From: Acetobacteraceae bacterium
GTDB lineage: Bacteria; Pseudomonadota; Alphaproteobacteria; Acetobacterales; Acetobacteraceae
Reading direction: 5' to 3'
NCBI GenBank assembly: GCA_039613835.1
Contig: CP154827.1
Coordinates: forward strand, 248,001 to 312,000
Length of the DNA: 64,000 nucleotides
The position numbers and the translations under genes were made by a program. Shown one piece after another: positions 9,712 through 19,766 of the stretch; position 1 is the first letter of the stretch; the number at the start of each line of letters is the position of its first letter. The notes beneath the pieces are model-generated. The model had not been told where the DNA came from. It saw only the letters and a program-made list of their open reading frames with translations, and did no database searches.

Positions 9712-11514
9712 ATGGTCGATCACGTTTCGGGTGCGCAGAATTGTCTGTTCAAGCAATATCAGCAGGTGGTGCGGCAGACCCTGCGCGATATCGTGCCTGA
9801 TCTGCCGGATGACATACTGGACCGTGTGGAACTGACCCCGACGAAAGATCCACTCCATGGCGACATGGCGACAAACGGCGCCTTGCTGGCCGCAAAACCG
9901 GCCTGGCGCAAACCGCAGGAGATCGCGGCGTCTCTCGCGGAAAGGCTTCAGCAACAGGAAGGGATCGCTTCCGCCGAAGCGGCGGGGCCGGGTTTTGTCA
10001 ACATCACCCTTTCCCCCGGGATTTATCAGAATTTGCTTCCGCATATCCTGCGTCAGGGTGCGGCGTATGGGGAGAGCGCCATTGGCGGCGGAAGGCGCGT
10101 CAATGTAGAATATGTTTCGGCCAACCCGACAGGCTCGATGCATGTGGGGCATTGCCGCGGCGCTGTCGTCGGCGATGCGCTCGCCAGGCTGCTTCAGAAG
10201 GCCGGATATTCCGTCCTGAAAGAATATTACATCAATGATGCCGGGGCGCAGGTGACGGCACTAAGCTGGGTGGTATATTGGCGCTACCTCCAGAAGATCG
10301 GAACATCCCTCACGGAAGACGCTTTCGCGGCCCTGACGCCGACCGGACTGCAATATATGGGTGATTATCTTCTGCCCGTCGCCGACGCACTGGCTGAAAA
10401 ATATGGCGCGTCCCTCGCCACCCCTGAGAAAACCGCCGCACCGACGGAACAATGGTTCGAGACGGTGCGCCGCGCCGCGCTCGACGCCATGATGTCGCAG
10501 ATCCGTGCTGATCTCGAAGCTTTGGGCATCTCGCATGATGTTTTTTCAAGCGAAGCGGATATTTATGCCGGGGGAGAGGTGGATCGCGCCATCAAATGCC
10601 TTGAGGGGAAAGGCCTGATTTATGAAGGCGTCCTTGAGCCCCCGAAAGGCAAAACCCCCGATGACTGGGAGTCGCGGCCGCAAACCCTCTTCCGATCCAC
10701 GTCTTTTGGCGATGATGTCGATCGTGCACTTAAAAAGTCAAATGGGGAAAACACTTATTTCGCCAATGATGTGGGCTATCACAGCCAGAAAGCCAGCCAG
10801 GCCGATTTGCTGATTGATGTGCTGGGCGCGGATCACGGCGGTTACGTCTCCCGCATGCGCGCCGCGGTGCAAGCCCTGACGGACGGACATACTGCTTTTG
10901 AAGTAGTGATCTGCCAGATCGTCCGGATCTTAAAAGCCGGCGTGCCGGTGCGCATGTCCAAGCGCGCTGGTACTTTCGTCACGTTGCGTGATTTGCTGGA
11001 TGAGGTGGGCAGGGATGCCGTCCGCTTCACCATGCTGAAGCGCAAGGCCGATGCGCAGATGGATTTCGACCTTGATCTCGTGATTGCTCAGACGCGCGAT
11101 AACCCGGTCTTCTACGTTCAATATGCCCATGCGCGCTGCTGCTCCGTCATCAGGGCGGCGCGCGACATGTTTGGTGGTGATGTGGATGCAGCGCTGGCGG
11201 GTGACGCCCAACAGCTTCATACCATCGCATCCGCCGCTGAACTTGCCGTCATTCGCCGCATGGCCAGTTTCCCGCGTATGGTTGAGGGCGCCGCCCTGGC
11301 GCGGGAGCCGCAGCGCATCGCTTATTATTGCGGTGAACTTGCGGCAGACTTCCACGCTTTGTGGAATAAGGGTCGGGAAGACACCACGCTGCGCTTTTTG
11401 CGGGAGGATGAGAAAGAAGCCTCTCTCGCAAAACTGGCGCTCGTGGCCGCCGTCGCCAATGTGCTGCGTTGTGGCCTCGATATCCTGGGTGTGACCCCCG
11501 CCGAGGAGATGTGA
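9712..11514 (+). CDS. argS: Arginyl-tRNA synthetase
   Basis: Class I synthetase for tRNA-Arg. At 600 residues it carries an N-terminal tRNA D-loop-binding domain, the HIGH-like signature SANPTGSMHVGHCRG (about 137-151), the KMSKS-like VRMSKRAGTFVTLRD (about 409-423) and a C-terminal DALR anticodon-binding domain. A Shine-Dalgarno-like AAGAGAAG lies before the ATG. The stop TGA overlaps the ATG of the following SPOR gene, so argS leads a long plus-strand run that continues into scpA-scpB-tatB. Confidence 0.97.
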   Translation: MVDHVSGAQNCLFKQYQQVVRQTLRDIVPDLPDDILDRVELTPTKDPLHGDMATNGALLAAKPAWRKPQEIAASLAERLQQQEGIASAEAAGPGFVNITLSPGIYQNLLPHILRQGAAYGESAIGGGRRVNVEYVSANPTGSMHVGHCRGAVVGDALARLLQKAGYSVLKEYYINDAGAQVTALSWVVYWRYLQKIGTSLTEDAFAALTPTGLQYMGDYLLPVADALAEKYGASLATPEKTAAPTEQWFETVRRAALDAMMSQIRADLEALGISHDVFSSEADIYAGGEVDRAIKCLEGKGLIYEGVLEPPKGKTPDDWESRPQTLFRSTSFGDDVDRALKKSNGENTYFANDVGYHSQKASQADLLIDVLGADHGGYVSRMRAAVQALTDGHTAFEVVICQIVRILKAGVPVRMSKRAGTFVTLRDLLDEVGRDAVRFTMLKRKADAQMDFDLDLVIAQTRDNPVFYVQYAHARCCSVIRAARDMFGGDVDAALAGDAQQLHTIASAAELAVIRRMASFPRMVEGAALAREPQRIAYYCGELAADFHALWNKGREDTTLRFLREDEKEASLAKLALVAAVANVLRCGLDILGVTPAEEM

Positions 11515-12677
11515 TGCAGAATGACGATCGGCCGGGGCATGACGCACCGGAGGTATATGACGCAGCGGGACAGGATCCGCGCCAGACATCTCAGGATGAT
11601 TTTCCCGACCATGGCTGGCAGGAAGATCCATCCCACGCCGATCGACCTGCCGCTCCTATTTCTCAAGGGCGTGAGCGCCTTGGCGTCGTCTCCGTGGATG
11701 CGGACCCACCCCCCGCCCGCATCAGACGGCGCGTCAAACAAGTGCGGGAGGAAAGCCCGGCTTCAGAGCCTGCGGGTCGTGTCGCCCGCCTGATCGCCCG
11801 CCTGTCACGCGCGTCCTCCATGCCGGAAGAAGATTTTTCACGCCGTCACAATCCTCGCGAGGCGGCTCAGATGCGTGACATCGCGACGGGGCGTCAAAAA
11901 GTCACGGCTTTCGCGCAATCCGATAAAATGACCCGGATGCTGGTGTATGGTGCCGGTGGGATCGGTGCCATTCTCGCCTTGATTGTCGGAGTGCGCTCCC
12001 TGCTGGATGGCCATCGCGGGGAAATCGCCATTATTGCTCCGCCGCCCGTCCCGGTGCGGGAAAAACCGCTGGACCCTAGCGGTATGCACGTTCTGAGCGG
12101 GATCCCCGCTGATTTGGGCGCAGCGGGCACGGGCAGGGTCCATCTGGCGCCGGGGCCGGAACAACCTAAATTAACCGCTTTGGCCGCGCGCTATGCAGCG
12201 TCACAGCCTGACCTCACGGAGGCGGCCGACACGCCACCGGTCGATGAAACAGCACCCGCGAATACGCAAACGGACAAGCCGCAGACCACAACGGTCATGG
12301 CGCCGGTCAAAACGCAGCCAACTCCAGCGCCGCAGCCGGATCGAGCGGTTCAGGCCGCGCGGCCTGTGCCGACTGATGCCAGCGCCAATCCGCCCGTGCG
12401 CAAGGCGGTGCTTTCCGCTTCACCGCCCGCCAGTTCGTCCTATATCCAGCTCGGCGCTTTCAATCAGGCGGATAAGGCGCAGCGTGAATGGACGCGCATT
12501 GCACGCCGGATGGAAGGGCAACTTTCCCGCAAACTCGTCTATATCGTGCCGAAACTCATTCGCGGGCAGATGCTCTACCGCGTCTGGGTGGGCGGCTTTC
12601 CCTCATTGGCGCACGCAATGGCGGCATGTAGCGTCGTGAAAGGGCGCAAATTGCCCTGTTACGCTGTCCGACGGTGA
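11514..12677 (+). CDS. SPOR-domain inner-membrane protein
   Basis: A 387-residue bitopic membrane protein expected to bind denuded septal peptidoglycan through its C-terminal SPOR domain. The first ~140 residues are charged and Pro-rich with no similarity I recognise. One membrane helix is at about 143-162 (MLVYGAGGIGAILALIVGV). A long Pro/Ala/Thr/Gln linker follows (about 165-300), then SPOR: SYIQLGAFNQADKAQREW near 305 and YRVWVGGFPSLAHAM near the end. I take the ATG at 11514 that overlaps the argS stop; an upstream in-frame start would lie inside argS. Its position before scpA fits a cell-division or envelope role. Confidence 0.88.
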   Translation: MQNDDRPGHDAPEVYDAAGQDPRQTSQDDFPDHGWQEDPSHADRPAAPISQGRERLGVVSVDADPPPARIRRRVKQVREESPASEPAGRVARLIARLSRASSMPEEDFSRRHNPREAAQMRDIATGRQKVTAFAQSDKMTRMLVYGAGGIGAILALIVGVRSLLDGHRGEIAIIAPPPVPVREKPLDPSGMHVLSGIPADLGAAGTGRVHLAPGPEQPKLTALAARYAASQPDLTEAADTPPVDETAPANTQTDKPQTTTVMAPVKTQPTPAPQPDRAVQAARPVPTDASANPPVRKAVLSASPPASSSYIQLGAFNQADKAQREWTRIARRMEGQLSRKLVYIVPKLIRGQMLYRVWVGGFPSLAHAMAACSVVKGRKLPCYAVRR

Positions 12678-12680
12678 AAA

Positions 12681-13487
12681 ATGCGTGAGCTGACGCCAGT
12701 CCGCGCCGAGAATTTGCCGGAAATAGCGCTAAATGGGGCGGATAAGCCCTCGCTGGCTCTGGACGGTTTTGAAGGGCCGCTTGATCTCCTATACGACCTT
12801 GCGCGTGCGCAGAAATTCGATCTCAGCCAACTCTCGATCCTGACGCTGGTTGAGCAATATCTCGCTTTCATGGAACATGCCCGTCAGGTCCGCATTGAGT
12901 TGGAAGCAGATTGGCTGGTGATGGCGGCATGGCTGACCTGGCTGAAATCCAAGCTGCTTCTGCCGCAGGATGACGCCTTGCAGGATGTGCAGGAAGCGAC
13001 CGGGCAATTACAGGACCGGCTGGAGGCTTTACAGCAGGCGCGCTGTGCCGCCGCGTGGCTATCAGGGCGGCCCATTCTGGATGAAGTCGTTTTTGCGCGG
13101 GGAGAGAAGGAACGTTTGACTGTCATTGACCGCTCCGGCCTGGCGACCGATCTGCCGGTTCTGATCAGCGCTTATCTCAGCCTGCATCGCCGTCGTCACC
13201 GTAAAAAAATCTACACGCCCAAATTTGCCCAATTCTGGACGATCGGGGATGCTGTTTCGGTGTTGCAGCGCCTGTTAAATACGACAAAGCGCGGTAATTG
13301 GCGCGCCCTTGAGGAGATTTTCCGCGCGCAGGCGCTGGAGACACCCTTTGCTTTCAAAGCCGCTTTTGCCGGGGCGCTGACAGCCTGCCTCGAACTGGCG
13401 AAGACAGGTACTTTGCAGTTGGAGCAATCAGAACCCTTTGCGCCAATAAGGTTCGGCCCGACTGTTTCGGGGGAGATATCGTCTTGA
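12681..13487 (+). CDS. scpA: Segregation and condensation protein A
   Basis: Kleisin subunit that bridges the two heads of an SMC dimer and, with ScpB, completes the condensin used for chromosome segregation. The 268 residues show the N-terminal signature DGFEGPLDLLYDLARAQKFD (about 33-52), the helix WLVMAAWLTWLKSKLLLP (about 77-94) and a C-terminal winged-helix region. It begins 3 bp after the SPOR gene and overlaps scpB by 4 bases (TTGA), so the pair is coupled. Confidence 0.93.
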   Translation: MRELTPVRAENLPEIALNGADKPSLALDGFEGPLDLLYDLARAQKFDLSQLSILTLVEQYLAFMEHARQVRIELEADWLVMAAWLTWLKSKLLLPQDDALQDVQEATGQLQDRLEALQQARCAAAWLSGRPILDEVVFARGEKERLTVIDRSGLATDLPVLISAYLSLHRRRHRKKIYTPKFAQFWTIGDAVSVLQRLLNTTKRGNWRALEEIFRAQALETPFAFKAAFAGALTACLELAKTGTLQLEQSEPFAPIRFGPTVSGEISS

Positions 13488-14044
13488 AGGCGCTGCATTT
13501 GCTGGAAGGGCTGATTTTTGCAAGCCGGAAGCCGGTGACCGAGGCCCCCATGCGCGATGTCCTTGGGCGATCAGGGTTTGAACCCAGTCTCATGCCGCAA
13601 TTGCTTGAGCAATTGACGCAGGAATACCAATCCCGGGCCGTCACATTGCAGAAGCTTGGCCAATCCTGGCATTTCCGCACACGGCCGGAATATGCGGCGG
13701 CGCTGACCCGCGTCATTGAAAAGCCACGACGTTTGACGCGCGCCGCGATGGAAACCCTGGTTATCATCGCCTATCACCAACCTTGCACGCGTGGGGATAT
13801 TGAGACGATCCGTGGCGTTTCCTTGAGTCAGGCCGTGTTTGACGCGCTGATTGATGATCGCCTCATTGCCCCGTCCGGTCGGAAGGACGTGCCCGGCCGC
13901 CCTGTTCTTTGGGCGACCACATCTCGGTTCCTCGCCAAATTCGGGCTTGAAAATCTCTCTGTCCTCCCGCGGCGGGAGGAGTTGATACTGGACCCTGACT
14001 TGCCGGATGTGCCAGAAGATGTCGCGCCGGTCGCGACTTCCTGA
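13484..14044 (+). CDS. scpB: Segregation and condensation protein B
   Basis: Two tandem winged-helix domains that dimerise and bind ScpA. The protein is 186 residues. It opens with MKALHLLEGLIFASRKPVTEAP-like sequence, and its second half holds the family motif ETLVIIAYHQPCTRGDIE (about 88-105) and RKDVPGRPVLWATT (about 130). The start is a TTG overlapping the scpA stop, preceded by GGGGAGA. tatB follows 13 bp downstream. Confidence 0.93.
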   Translation: MKALHLLEGLIFASRKPVTEAPMRDVLGRSGFEPSLMPQLLEQLTQEYQSRAVTLQKLGQSWHFRTRPEYAAALTRVIEKPRRLTRAAMETLVIIAYHQPCTRGDIETIRGVSLSQAVFDALIDDRLIAPSGRKDVPGRPVLWATTSRFLAKFGLENLSVLPRREELILDPDLPDVPEDVAPVATS

Positions 14045-14057
14045 GGCAGGGCACATC

Positions 14058-14642
14058 ATGTTCGATTTCAGTTGGTCCGAAGTTGCGGTTGTCGTCATCA
14101 TCGCCCTGATTTTTATCGGACCGAAGGATCTGCCCGTCGCGATCCGCTCCGTCAGTCGCGCCGTCAAGACGATCCGCCGCATGGCCAGCGAATTTCAGAC
14201 GCATGTGGATGATTTCGTGAAAGAGGCGGATCTTGATGAGGCCACGTCGTCCTTAAAGGACCTGCATCCGACGAAAATCCGCGATCGCCTCCTCAAAAAC
14301 ATCGACCCGGACCGCGCCTTGGGCGACGGAATCGACGTTACACCGCCCCCGCCGTCACTTTCCTCCTCATCGCATTGCCGCGCGGAACGCGATTATCAGG
14401 AAGTTCCGCCTGAGGTGACGCCGACAGCACCTCTGTCAGACATATCAGTGCAGGAAGAGCGTGTCTTTCCCATCGGCGCGATACCGGCCAGTCTGCCGCC
14501 CGCCACCGCGCAGCGCATCGCACGGGAAAGCCGGGATAAAATGGCACCGCGTTATCTGCCGCCTGTCCGTGTCATGCATGGTGGTCGGCGCGTCAGTCTG
14601 GAAGCAGGCAAAAAGCTTGCAAAAAGTCGTCTGGATGTTTGA
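14058..14642 (+). CDS. tatB: Sec-independent (Tat) translocase subunit TatB
   Basis: Substrate-receptor subunit of the twin-arginine translocase. The 194-residue protein has an N-terminal membrane helix and hinge typical of TatB (FSWSEVAVVVIIALIFIGP, then KDLP), an amphipathic helix to about residue 60, and a long variable tail rich in Pro and Ser. I chose the ATG at 14058 because homology begins there; upstream in-frame codons lie inside scpB. In many alphaproteobacteria tatA sits just before tatB, but here scpB abuts tatB directly, so TatA must be encoded elsewhere. Confidence 0.9.
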   Translation: MFDFSWSEVAVVVIIALIFIGPKDLPVAIRSVSRAVKTIRRMASEFQTHVDDFVKEADLDEATSSLKDLHPTKIRDRLLKNIDPDRALGDGIDVTPPPPSLSSSSHCRAERDYQEVPPEVTPTAPLSDISVQEERVFPIGAIPASLPPATAQRIARESRDKMAPRYLPPVRVMHGGRRVSLEAGKKLAKSRLDV

Positions 14643-14843
14643 AGCCCTCTTGCGCCCGCGCAACAAATAGGCCCCGAATCCGTCGCGATCACAATCTGTC
14701 GGTGACGATCCCACCCGCATTTTTGATGTCATGATCTCGTCGCGCCATCGCGCCATGTGTAGTATGTCCCGCAATGGGGCCGCCGCGCTGACAAGCTTAT
14801 GTGGCAGAAAATCAGTAAATGGCCACAAAAAGGGCAGAGGTGG

Positions 14844-15638
14844 ATGACGGATCAGGATCACACGACGATGCATGACAGGGCCATGCCGCTTCTAGACCAT
14901 CTTATTGAGTTGCGTCGTCGGCTGTTATGGTCTCTGGGGACGTTCGTCGTTGCGTTCTTTTTCTGTTATCACTACGCTGAGACAATTTATTTCTTCCTCG
15001 CACGCCCGCTTGAAACGGTGATGGCGCAGAAGGGTGAGGCGCTGCACCTGATTTACACCGCTTTGCCGGAGGCGTTTTTCACCTATGTGCGGGTTGCTGT
15101 ATTTGGCGGGTTGTTTCTCTCATTCCCGATGATTGCGGTGCAGGCGTGGATATTTATCGCGCCGGGCCTGTATCGTAATGAAAAACGGGTTTTCCTGCCT
15201 TTCCTCCTCGCGACGCCTTTTCTGTTTATCCTCGGTGCCGCGCTGGCTTATTTTATCATCTTCCCCGTTGCGTGGAAGTTCTTCCTATCATTCCAGACAA
15301 ATCCGGCCGGATATGGCGGTATGCATGTGGAATTACAGGCCAAAGTCTCGGAATATCTTTCCCTTGTCATGAAATTGGTGTTGGCTTTCGGCATCGCTTT
15401 TGAACTGCCCGTCGTGCTGACCCTGCTCGCGCGTGTCGGGATCATCTCCTACAAAGACCTTAAACGTTTCCGGCGATATGCCATTGTTGCGGCCTTCGTG
15501 ATCGCTGCCATTCTTGCGCCGCCGGATGTGATTACGCAGATTGGTCTCGCCGTGCCTCTCATCTTGCTTTATGAGGTCTCGATCATCACCGCGCGATGGG
15601 TTGCACCGCAACGCGCGCCCCATCCATCTGAAGACTGA
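14844..15638 (+). CDS. tatC: Sec-independent (Tat) translocase subunit TatC
   Basis: Polytopic core of the twin-arginine translocase that recognises the RR signal peptide. The 264-residue protein has six predicted membrane segments. Conserved features are [12 protein letters not shown] near the N-terminus, [15 protein letters not shown] near 80, [12 protein letters not shown] near 110, and [15 protein letters not shown] in the second half. I chose the ATG at 14844 with a GAGG just upstream; the frame could start at 14799, adding 15 residues. About 200 bp separate it from tatB, with no gene in between, so it may have its own promoter. serS follows after 14 bp. Confidence 0.94.
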   Translation: MTDQDHTTMHDRAMPLLDHLIELRRRLLWSLGTFVVAFFFCYHYAETIYFFLARPLETVMAQKGEALHLIYTALPEAFFTYVRVAVFGGLFLSFPMIAVQAWIFIAPGLYRNEKRVFLPFLLATPFLFILGAALAYFIIFPVAWKFFLSFQTNPAGYGGMHVELQAKVSEYLSLVMKLVLAFGIAFELPVVLTLLARVGIISYKDLKRFRRYAIVAAFVIAAILAPPDVITQIGLAVPLILLYEVSIITARWVAPQRAPHPSED

Positions 15639-15652
15639 TAAGAGGTTCGATT

Positions 15653-16915
15653 ATGCATGATCTGCGTGCCCTGCGGAGCGATCCGGACGCATTTGATGCA
15701 GCCCTCAAACGGCGCGGCCTCCCACCCCAATCTGCGGAAATCCTGGCGGAGGGTAAAGTGCGCCGCGACGCGCTGACCGCCCTTCAATCGCATCAAAACC
15801 GCCGGAAGAGTCTGGCGCGTGACATCGGGCAGGCAAAACGCCAGGGGCAGGACAGTTCTGCGTTGGAGGCGGAAGCCACGCAATTGCGGGACGAGATGGC
15901 GGCGTTGGAAGCACGTGCGGAGGATGCCAACCGCCGCGTCACCGCATTGCTGGAAAATCTGCCGAACATTCTTGATGCTTCCGTCCCTGAAGGTCAGGAT
16001 GAAACAGATAATGTCGTTCTAAAGCAGGTGGGCGCGGTGCGCGACTTTGCGTTCACGCCCCTCCAGCATTTCGAGCTGGGGGAAAAACTTGCCGCCATGG
16101 ATTTCTCCACCGCCGCGAAACTTGCGGGGGCACGTTTCACCGTTCTGCGCGGTGCATTGGCGCAGCTTGAGCGTGCGCTGGGTCAGTTCATGCTGGATAT
16201 GCATGTGACACATGGCGGTTATCAGGAAATGTCGGTTCCTCTTTTGGTTAATGATGCCGCCATGTATGGCACGGATAAATTGCCAAAATTCGCGAAGGAT
16301 TCCTTCCGCACGGAGGATGGACGCTGGTTGATCCCGACAGCGGAGGTGCCTCTGACGGCCAGCGTGGCAGGCGAAATTCTTGATCGCGATCTATTGCCCT
16401 TGCGGCTGGTCGCCTTGTCACCCTGTTTCCGGTCCGAAGCCGGTTCCGCAGGGCGTGACGTGCACGGCATGTTACGACAACATCAATTTACGAAGGTTGA
16501 GCTTGTCTCCGTCACCCTGCCGGAGGAGAGCGCGGCAGAGCATGAACGCATGACCCGTTGCGCTGAGACAATATTGGAGCGGCTTGGGATATCATATCGC
16601 CGTGTGCTGCTCTGCGCCGGAGATACGGGCTTCGGGGCGGCCAAAACCTATGATCTGGAAGGCTGGTTGCCGGGGCAGAATGCGTGGCGTGAGATCTCCT
16701 CCTGCTCAAACACGCGCGACTTTCAGGCACGCCGCATGAATGCGCGATACCGTGCAGAGAAAGGGCCGGAGCATGTCCATACCCTTAACGGGTCGGGCCT
16801 CGCTGTCGGGCGGACTTTGATTGCGGTGCTTGAAAATTACCAGAATGAAGATGGCTCGATCGAGATACCGGAGGTTTTACATCCTTATATGGGCGGCTTG
16901 ACGCGCCTGACGTGA
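15653..16915 (+). CDS. serS: Seryl-tRNA synthetase
   Basis: Class II synthetase for tRNA-Ser and, in general, tRNA-Sec. It is 420 residues. The N-terminal ~110 residues form the coiled-coil arm that grips the long variable loop of tRNA-Ser. The catalytic domain shows the TAEVPL segment near 230, motif 2 [22 protein letters not shown] near 262-283 in shortened view [11 protein letters not shown], and motif 3 [16 protein letters not shown] near 380-395. The gene is intact and ends the argS-serS run; the 217 bp after it before the convergent helicase contain nothing I can identify. Confidence 0.96.
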   Translation: MHDLRALRSDPDAFDAALKRRGLPPQSAEILAEGKVRRDALTALQSHQNRRKSLARDIGQAKRQGQDSSALEAEATQLRDEMAALEARAEDANRRVTALLENLPNILDASVPEGQDETDNVVLKQVGAVRDFAFTPLQHFELGEKLAAMDFSTAAKLAGARFTVLRGALAQLERALGQFMLDMHVTHGGYQEMSVPLLVNDAAMYGTDKLPKFAKDSFRTEDGRWLIPTAEVPLTASVAGEILDRDLLPLRLVALSPCFRSEAGSAGRDVHGMLRQHQFTKVELVSVTLPEESAAEHERMTRCAETILERLGISYRRVLLCAGDTGFGAAKTYDLEGWLPGQNAWREISSCSNTRDFQARRMNARYRAEKGPEHVHTLNGSGLAVGRTLIAVLENYQNEDGSIEIPEVLHPYMGGLTRLT

Positions 16916-17132
16916 GCGGCGCGCTGACGGACTGAGATGATGTCCCTGATATGAGGAAATTCTCATTTCAACGGGAGATCGCGCGCCACCAAAAGCATGG
17001 GGGATTATGCCGCGGCCCTCTCATAGTTCCGGCAAACACCGTCCATGGCGAGTCGCTTTGCCTCAGCCATGTTCATTGTCTGATAAAGGACCGGTACAAA
17101 CCATTACCGCGAAGCCGCGCCAACGCATGGGT

Positions 17133-19544
17133 TTATTGACGGCGTCGCGTCCGATGAAGACTGGGACGGGAAGATAGTTTACCCGCCCGGCGAGTCCGTG
17201 CGCCAGGCCCATCATGCTGGCGCACGGACTCGCGCCGGTAGCTTTGCTGCCGCAGAACCGACTCGATCCAGTCATTCAGCGCTTCCGTATGTTCCGCCGC
17301 GCGATCCGTCTCGCGGTAAAATTCCGGGAAACGGATCGAAAGCCACCGCCAGGCCACGAGGCGTTTATGCCGCTTTTCGGCGCATTCCAGCTCCTCACGT
17401 CCCGCTTTGGCGGGCGGCATCAATCGGCCGGTTTCGGGAGGCGTGACGGCGTGATCCGCTGCATGTTCAGCCGCCCAGGAGACGAGTCGCGTGATTCCAT
17501 TATCCCGTTCATCAATTGGGCACATGGCATATGTCCAACGCTGGGACAGTTCGAGACCCTCGACGCCTTCAAGCGCCGCCGCGATTTCCATCGGTTGTTC
17601 CATATCGGCGAGACGGTAATTCGGGTCATCCGCGCGCAGAACCGCGCGTTTAATGCGCGTCAACACACCATAGAGACTCTCTGAACCCACCTCATCTGCG
17701 ACGGCGCGCACGATATCCATGTCGGGCTGCACGAGGGGGCGCAGCTCCACCATGGGTTCCGGCGGGGCCTTCAACATGCGATCAATCATATGGATATGAC
17801 CCGCACCGCCCAGCACGCCCACAATCCCGTCCTCATGATGTCCGTAACGCCCCGCACGTCCGCCAATCTGTTTGACTTCCTGGGGGAGGAGGTCTCGGGA
17901 CTGACGACCATCATATTTTTTCAACGCGCTGAAAATCACGCGCCGGATGGAGAGATTGAGGCCCATCCCAATCGCATCGGTGGCGACGAGAATATCCGCC
18001 TCACCACGATTAAAGCGCGCCGCTTCCGCCCGACGCACTTCCGGGCTGAGCGCGCCATAGACGACGGCCACACGCCACCCCCGCGCCATCAGTTCAGCCC
18101 GCAGGTCAAGCACGTCGCGACGGGAAAAGGTGATAACCGCGTCGCTACGGCCTAATTGGTCAAGCCTTATCGGGCCATTTGCGGCGCGGAGGGGGCTTTT
18201 ACGCTCCAGAGAGACTTCATCCAGGGGGTCATTACATAAAGTGGCGATCCGCCGGATCAGCGGGATGCAGTCCGGCGCGCCGAGAATATAGACGGTGCGC
18301 GCCGGCACGCCCATAATCGCCGCCGTCCATGCCGCGCCCCGGTCAGGGTCCGTTAGCATCTGGGCCTCGTCAATAATGGCGACGTCGACCGGCGTGTAAA
18401 AAGGACACATCTCCACAGTTGCCGCAATGTGACGCGAATCAGGGACGAGGATGCGTTCCTCCCCCGTCATCAGCGAGGCGGCCACGCCGCGTTTCCCGAG
18501 TGCCTCCTTGAATTCATGCGCGAGCAATCGCAGCGGGGCGAGGGCGAGGCCGCTTTCAGCCTCGGCGAGGGCATCGAGTGCCGCGTGGGACTTGCCGGAA
18601 TTGGTCGGCCCGGTAATCAGCACCAGGCGGCGCTTTAAGGCGCGTGCCGTTTTGAAATGCCCGGCATAACGGTCCAGCGCCGCCACACGCGCAATGACGG
18701 CATTACCGATTTTGGCGCCAACCGCGGGGGCGTCGGGGCGTCGGGGTGCGTCATCCTGAAGAGACCGCCACCGCCCCAATTGGTGGCGCAACTTGCGCAA
18801 CATATCGGGGTCGAATTCGAACCGCTCAATCCCGTCAGATTGTGTCGTGCGCCGCGCAATGGGAAGGCGATTTTCAGCCACCCAGCGTAAAGCTTCCTGC
18901 CGCGAGCAATGTAGGAGGGCAGGGACCTGATCAAACCCGACGAGGCTGGCTTCCCATCGGCGTAACTTCTCGATCTCATGGTGTTGTCTCTGCCCGGCTT
19001 TTCGGCGGATTTCCTCCTCCCGCGCCGCCTGAGCTTGCTCCTGCGCGATCAGTTCCGACTCAAAGGCGAAGTCCTGCACGCCGAAGATCTCGGCGATGCG
19101 ACGGGCGAGGTGGTCCACCTGCTGACCGGAGAGGAACTGTCCGCTATCTGACAGGTCCGCTTTGACCGCCGCGAAGACATCGCCCGGCACATGAGAAATT
19201 TCCCGGAACCGATCAGCGATCACGATGTCGAGATGATGACGGAGCAGCTCATCACCCGCCTCCGGGTGATCAATGCGTCCCGCGGCTTCAATCATATCCT
19301 CCTTGGAAATCCAGGGTTCATGCGCCTGTCGGGCGAGATGCATCATGCGGGACGCCCAGTTCTTCCGGCGGATCGTGCATAATATATCCCGCCAGGCCGC
19401 GTCGGTAATCTTGTCGTTACCCGGCGACAGGGCGCGCGCAACCAGGCGCAGGGCGCGTGGCATTTCCTTGGCGGAGGGTTCAAGACCGGTCGAATGCGTG
19501 ACGGAAGCAAGTGCACGTTGTGCCGGAGAGCTGGTTATATCCAT
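17133..19544 (-). CDS. Suv3-like superfamily 2 RNA helicase
   Basis: ATP-dependent helicase of the mitochondrial SUV3-like group that is common in alphaproteobacteria and presumed to act in RNA turnover. It has 803 residues. Walker A GPTNSGKS is at about 312-319, the DEAH-type box is DEAQ (about 392-395), and ATDAIGMGLNLS and QIGGRAGRYG mark the second RecA domain. The Suv3 C-terminal region follows. The last ~35 residues are Arg-rich and unlike the rest; they begin right where a perfect 17-bp inverted repeat lies (17190-17233). An alternative frame across that point reads a more protein-like tail to 17063, so the annotated C-terminus may result from a mutation. The start at 19544 is the first ATG of the frame. 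Confidence 0.87.
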   Translation of the reverse strand: MDITSSPAQRALASVTHSTGLEPSAKEMPRALRLVARALSPGNDKITDAAWRDILCTIRRKNWASRMMHLARQAHEPWISKEDMIEAAGRIDHPEAGDELLRHHLDIVIADRFREISHVPGDVFAAVKADLSDSGQFLSGQQVDHLARRIAEIFGVQDFAFESELIAQEQAQAAREEEIRRKAGQRQHHEIEKLRRWEASLVGFDQVPALLHCSRQEALRWVAENRLPIARRTTQSDGIERFEFDPDMLRKLRHQLGRWRSLQDDAPRRPDAPAVGAKIGNAVIARVAALDRYAGHFKTARALKRRLVLITGPTNSGKSHAALDALAEAESGLALAPLRLLAHEFKEALGKRGVAASLMTGEERILVPDSRHIAATVEMCPFYTPVDVAIIDEAQMLTDPDRGAAWTAAIMGVPARTVYILGAPDCIPLIRRIATLCNDPLDEVSLERKSPLRAANGPIRLDQLGRSDAVITFSRRDVLDLRAELMARGWRVAVVYGALSPEVRRAEAARFNRGEADILVATDAIGMGLNLSIRRVIFSALKKYDGRQSRDLLPQEVKQIGGRAGRYGHHEDGIVGVLGGAGHIHMIDRMLKAPPEPMVELRPLVQPDMDIVRAVADEVGSESLYGVLTRIKRAVLRADDPNYRLADMEQPMEIAAALEGVEGLELSQRWTYAMCPIDERDNGITRLVSWAAEHAADHAVTPPETGRLMPPAKAGREELECAEKRHKRLVAWRWLSIRFPEFYRETDRAAEHTEALNDWIESVLRQQSYRRESVRQHDGPGARTRRAGKLSSRPSLHRTRRRQ
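17190..17233. repeat. Perfect 17-bp inverted repeat inside the helicase gene
   Basis: The arms GCGAGTCCGTGCGCCAG (17190-17206) and CTGGCGCACGGACTCGC (17217-17233) are exact reverse complements around a 10-base loop. It is internal to the 3' end of the helicase frame and lacks a following T-run, so it does not look like a terminator. An arm this long is very unlikely by chance in 64 kb. Confidence 0.9.
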
Positions 19545-19766
19545 ATCTTCTGTTGTGAGGATTTACGCAGGGTTACGCAATTGAAAAAGGATCAGAGGTT
19601 GTGATACCCCGCAATCTGCTGCAAAATCATGCATGTAGTGCAGGTGTCGCCGCGTGACGGGCGAAGTCGAGGGCTCCCCTCTCTTAAGAGATGTTTTAGT
19701 GATAGTGCAGTATATGCCGCACCAGGCGTTTCTTGATATGCGCACTTAACGGAGAAATTTGCCGCG

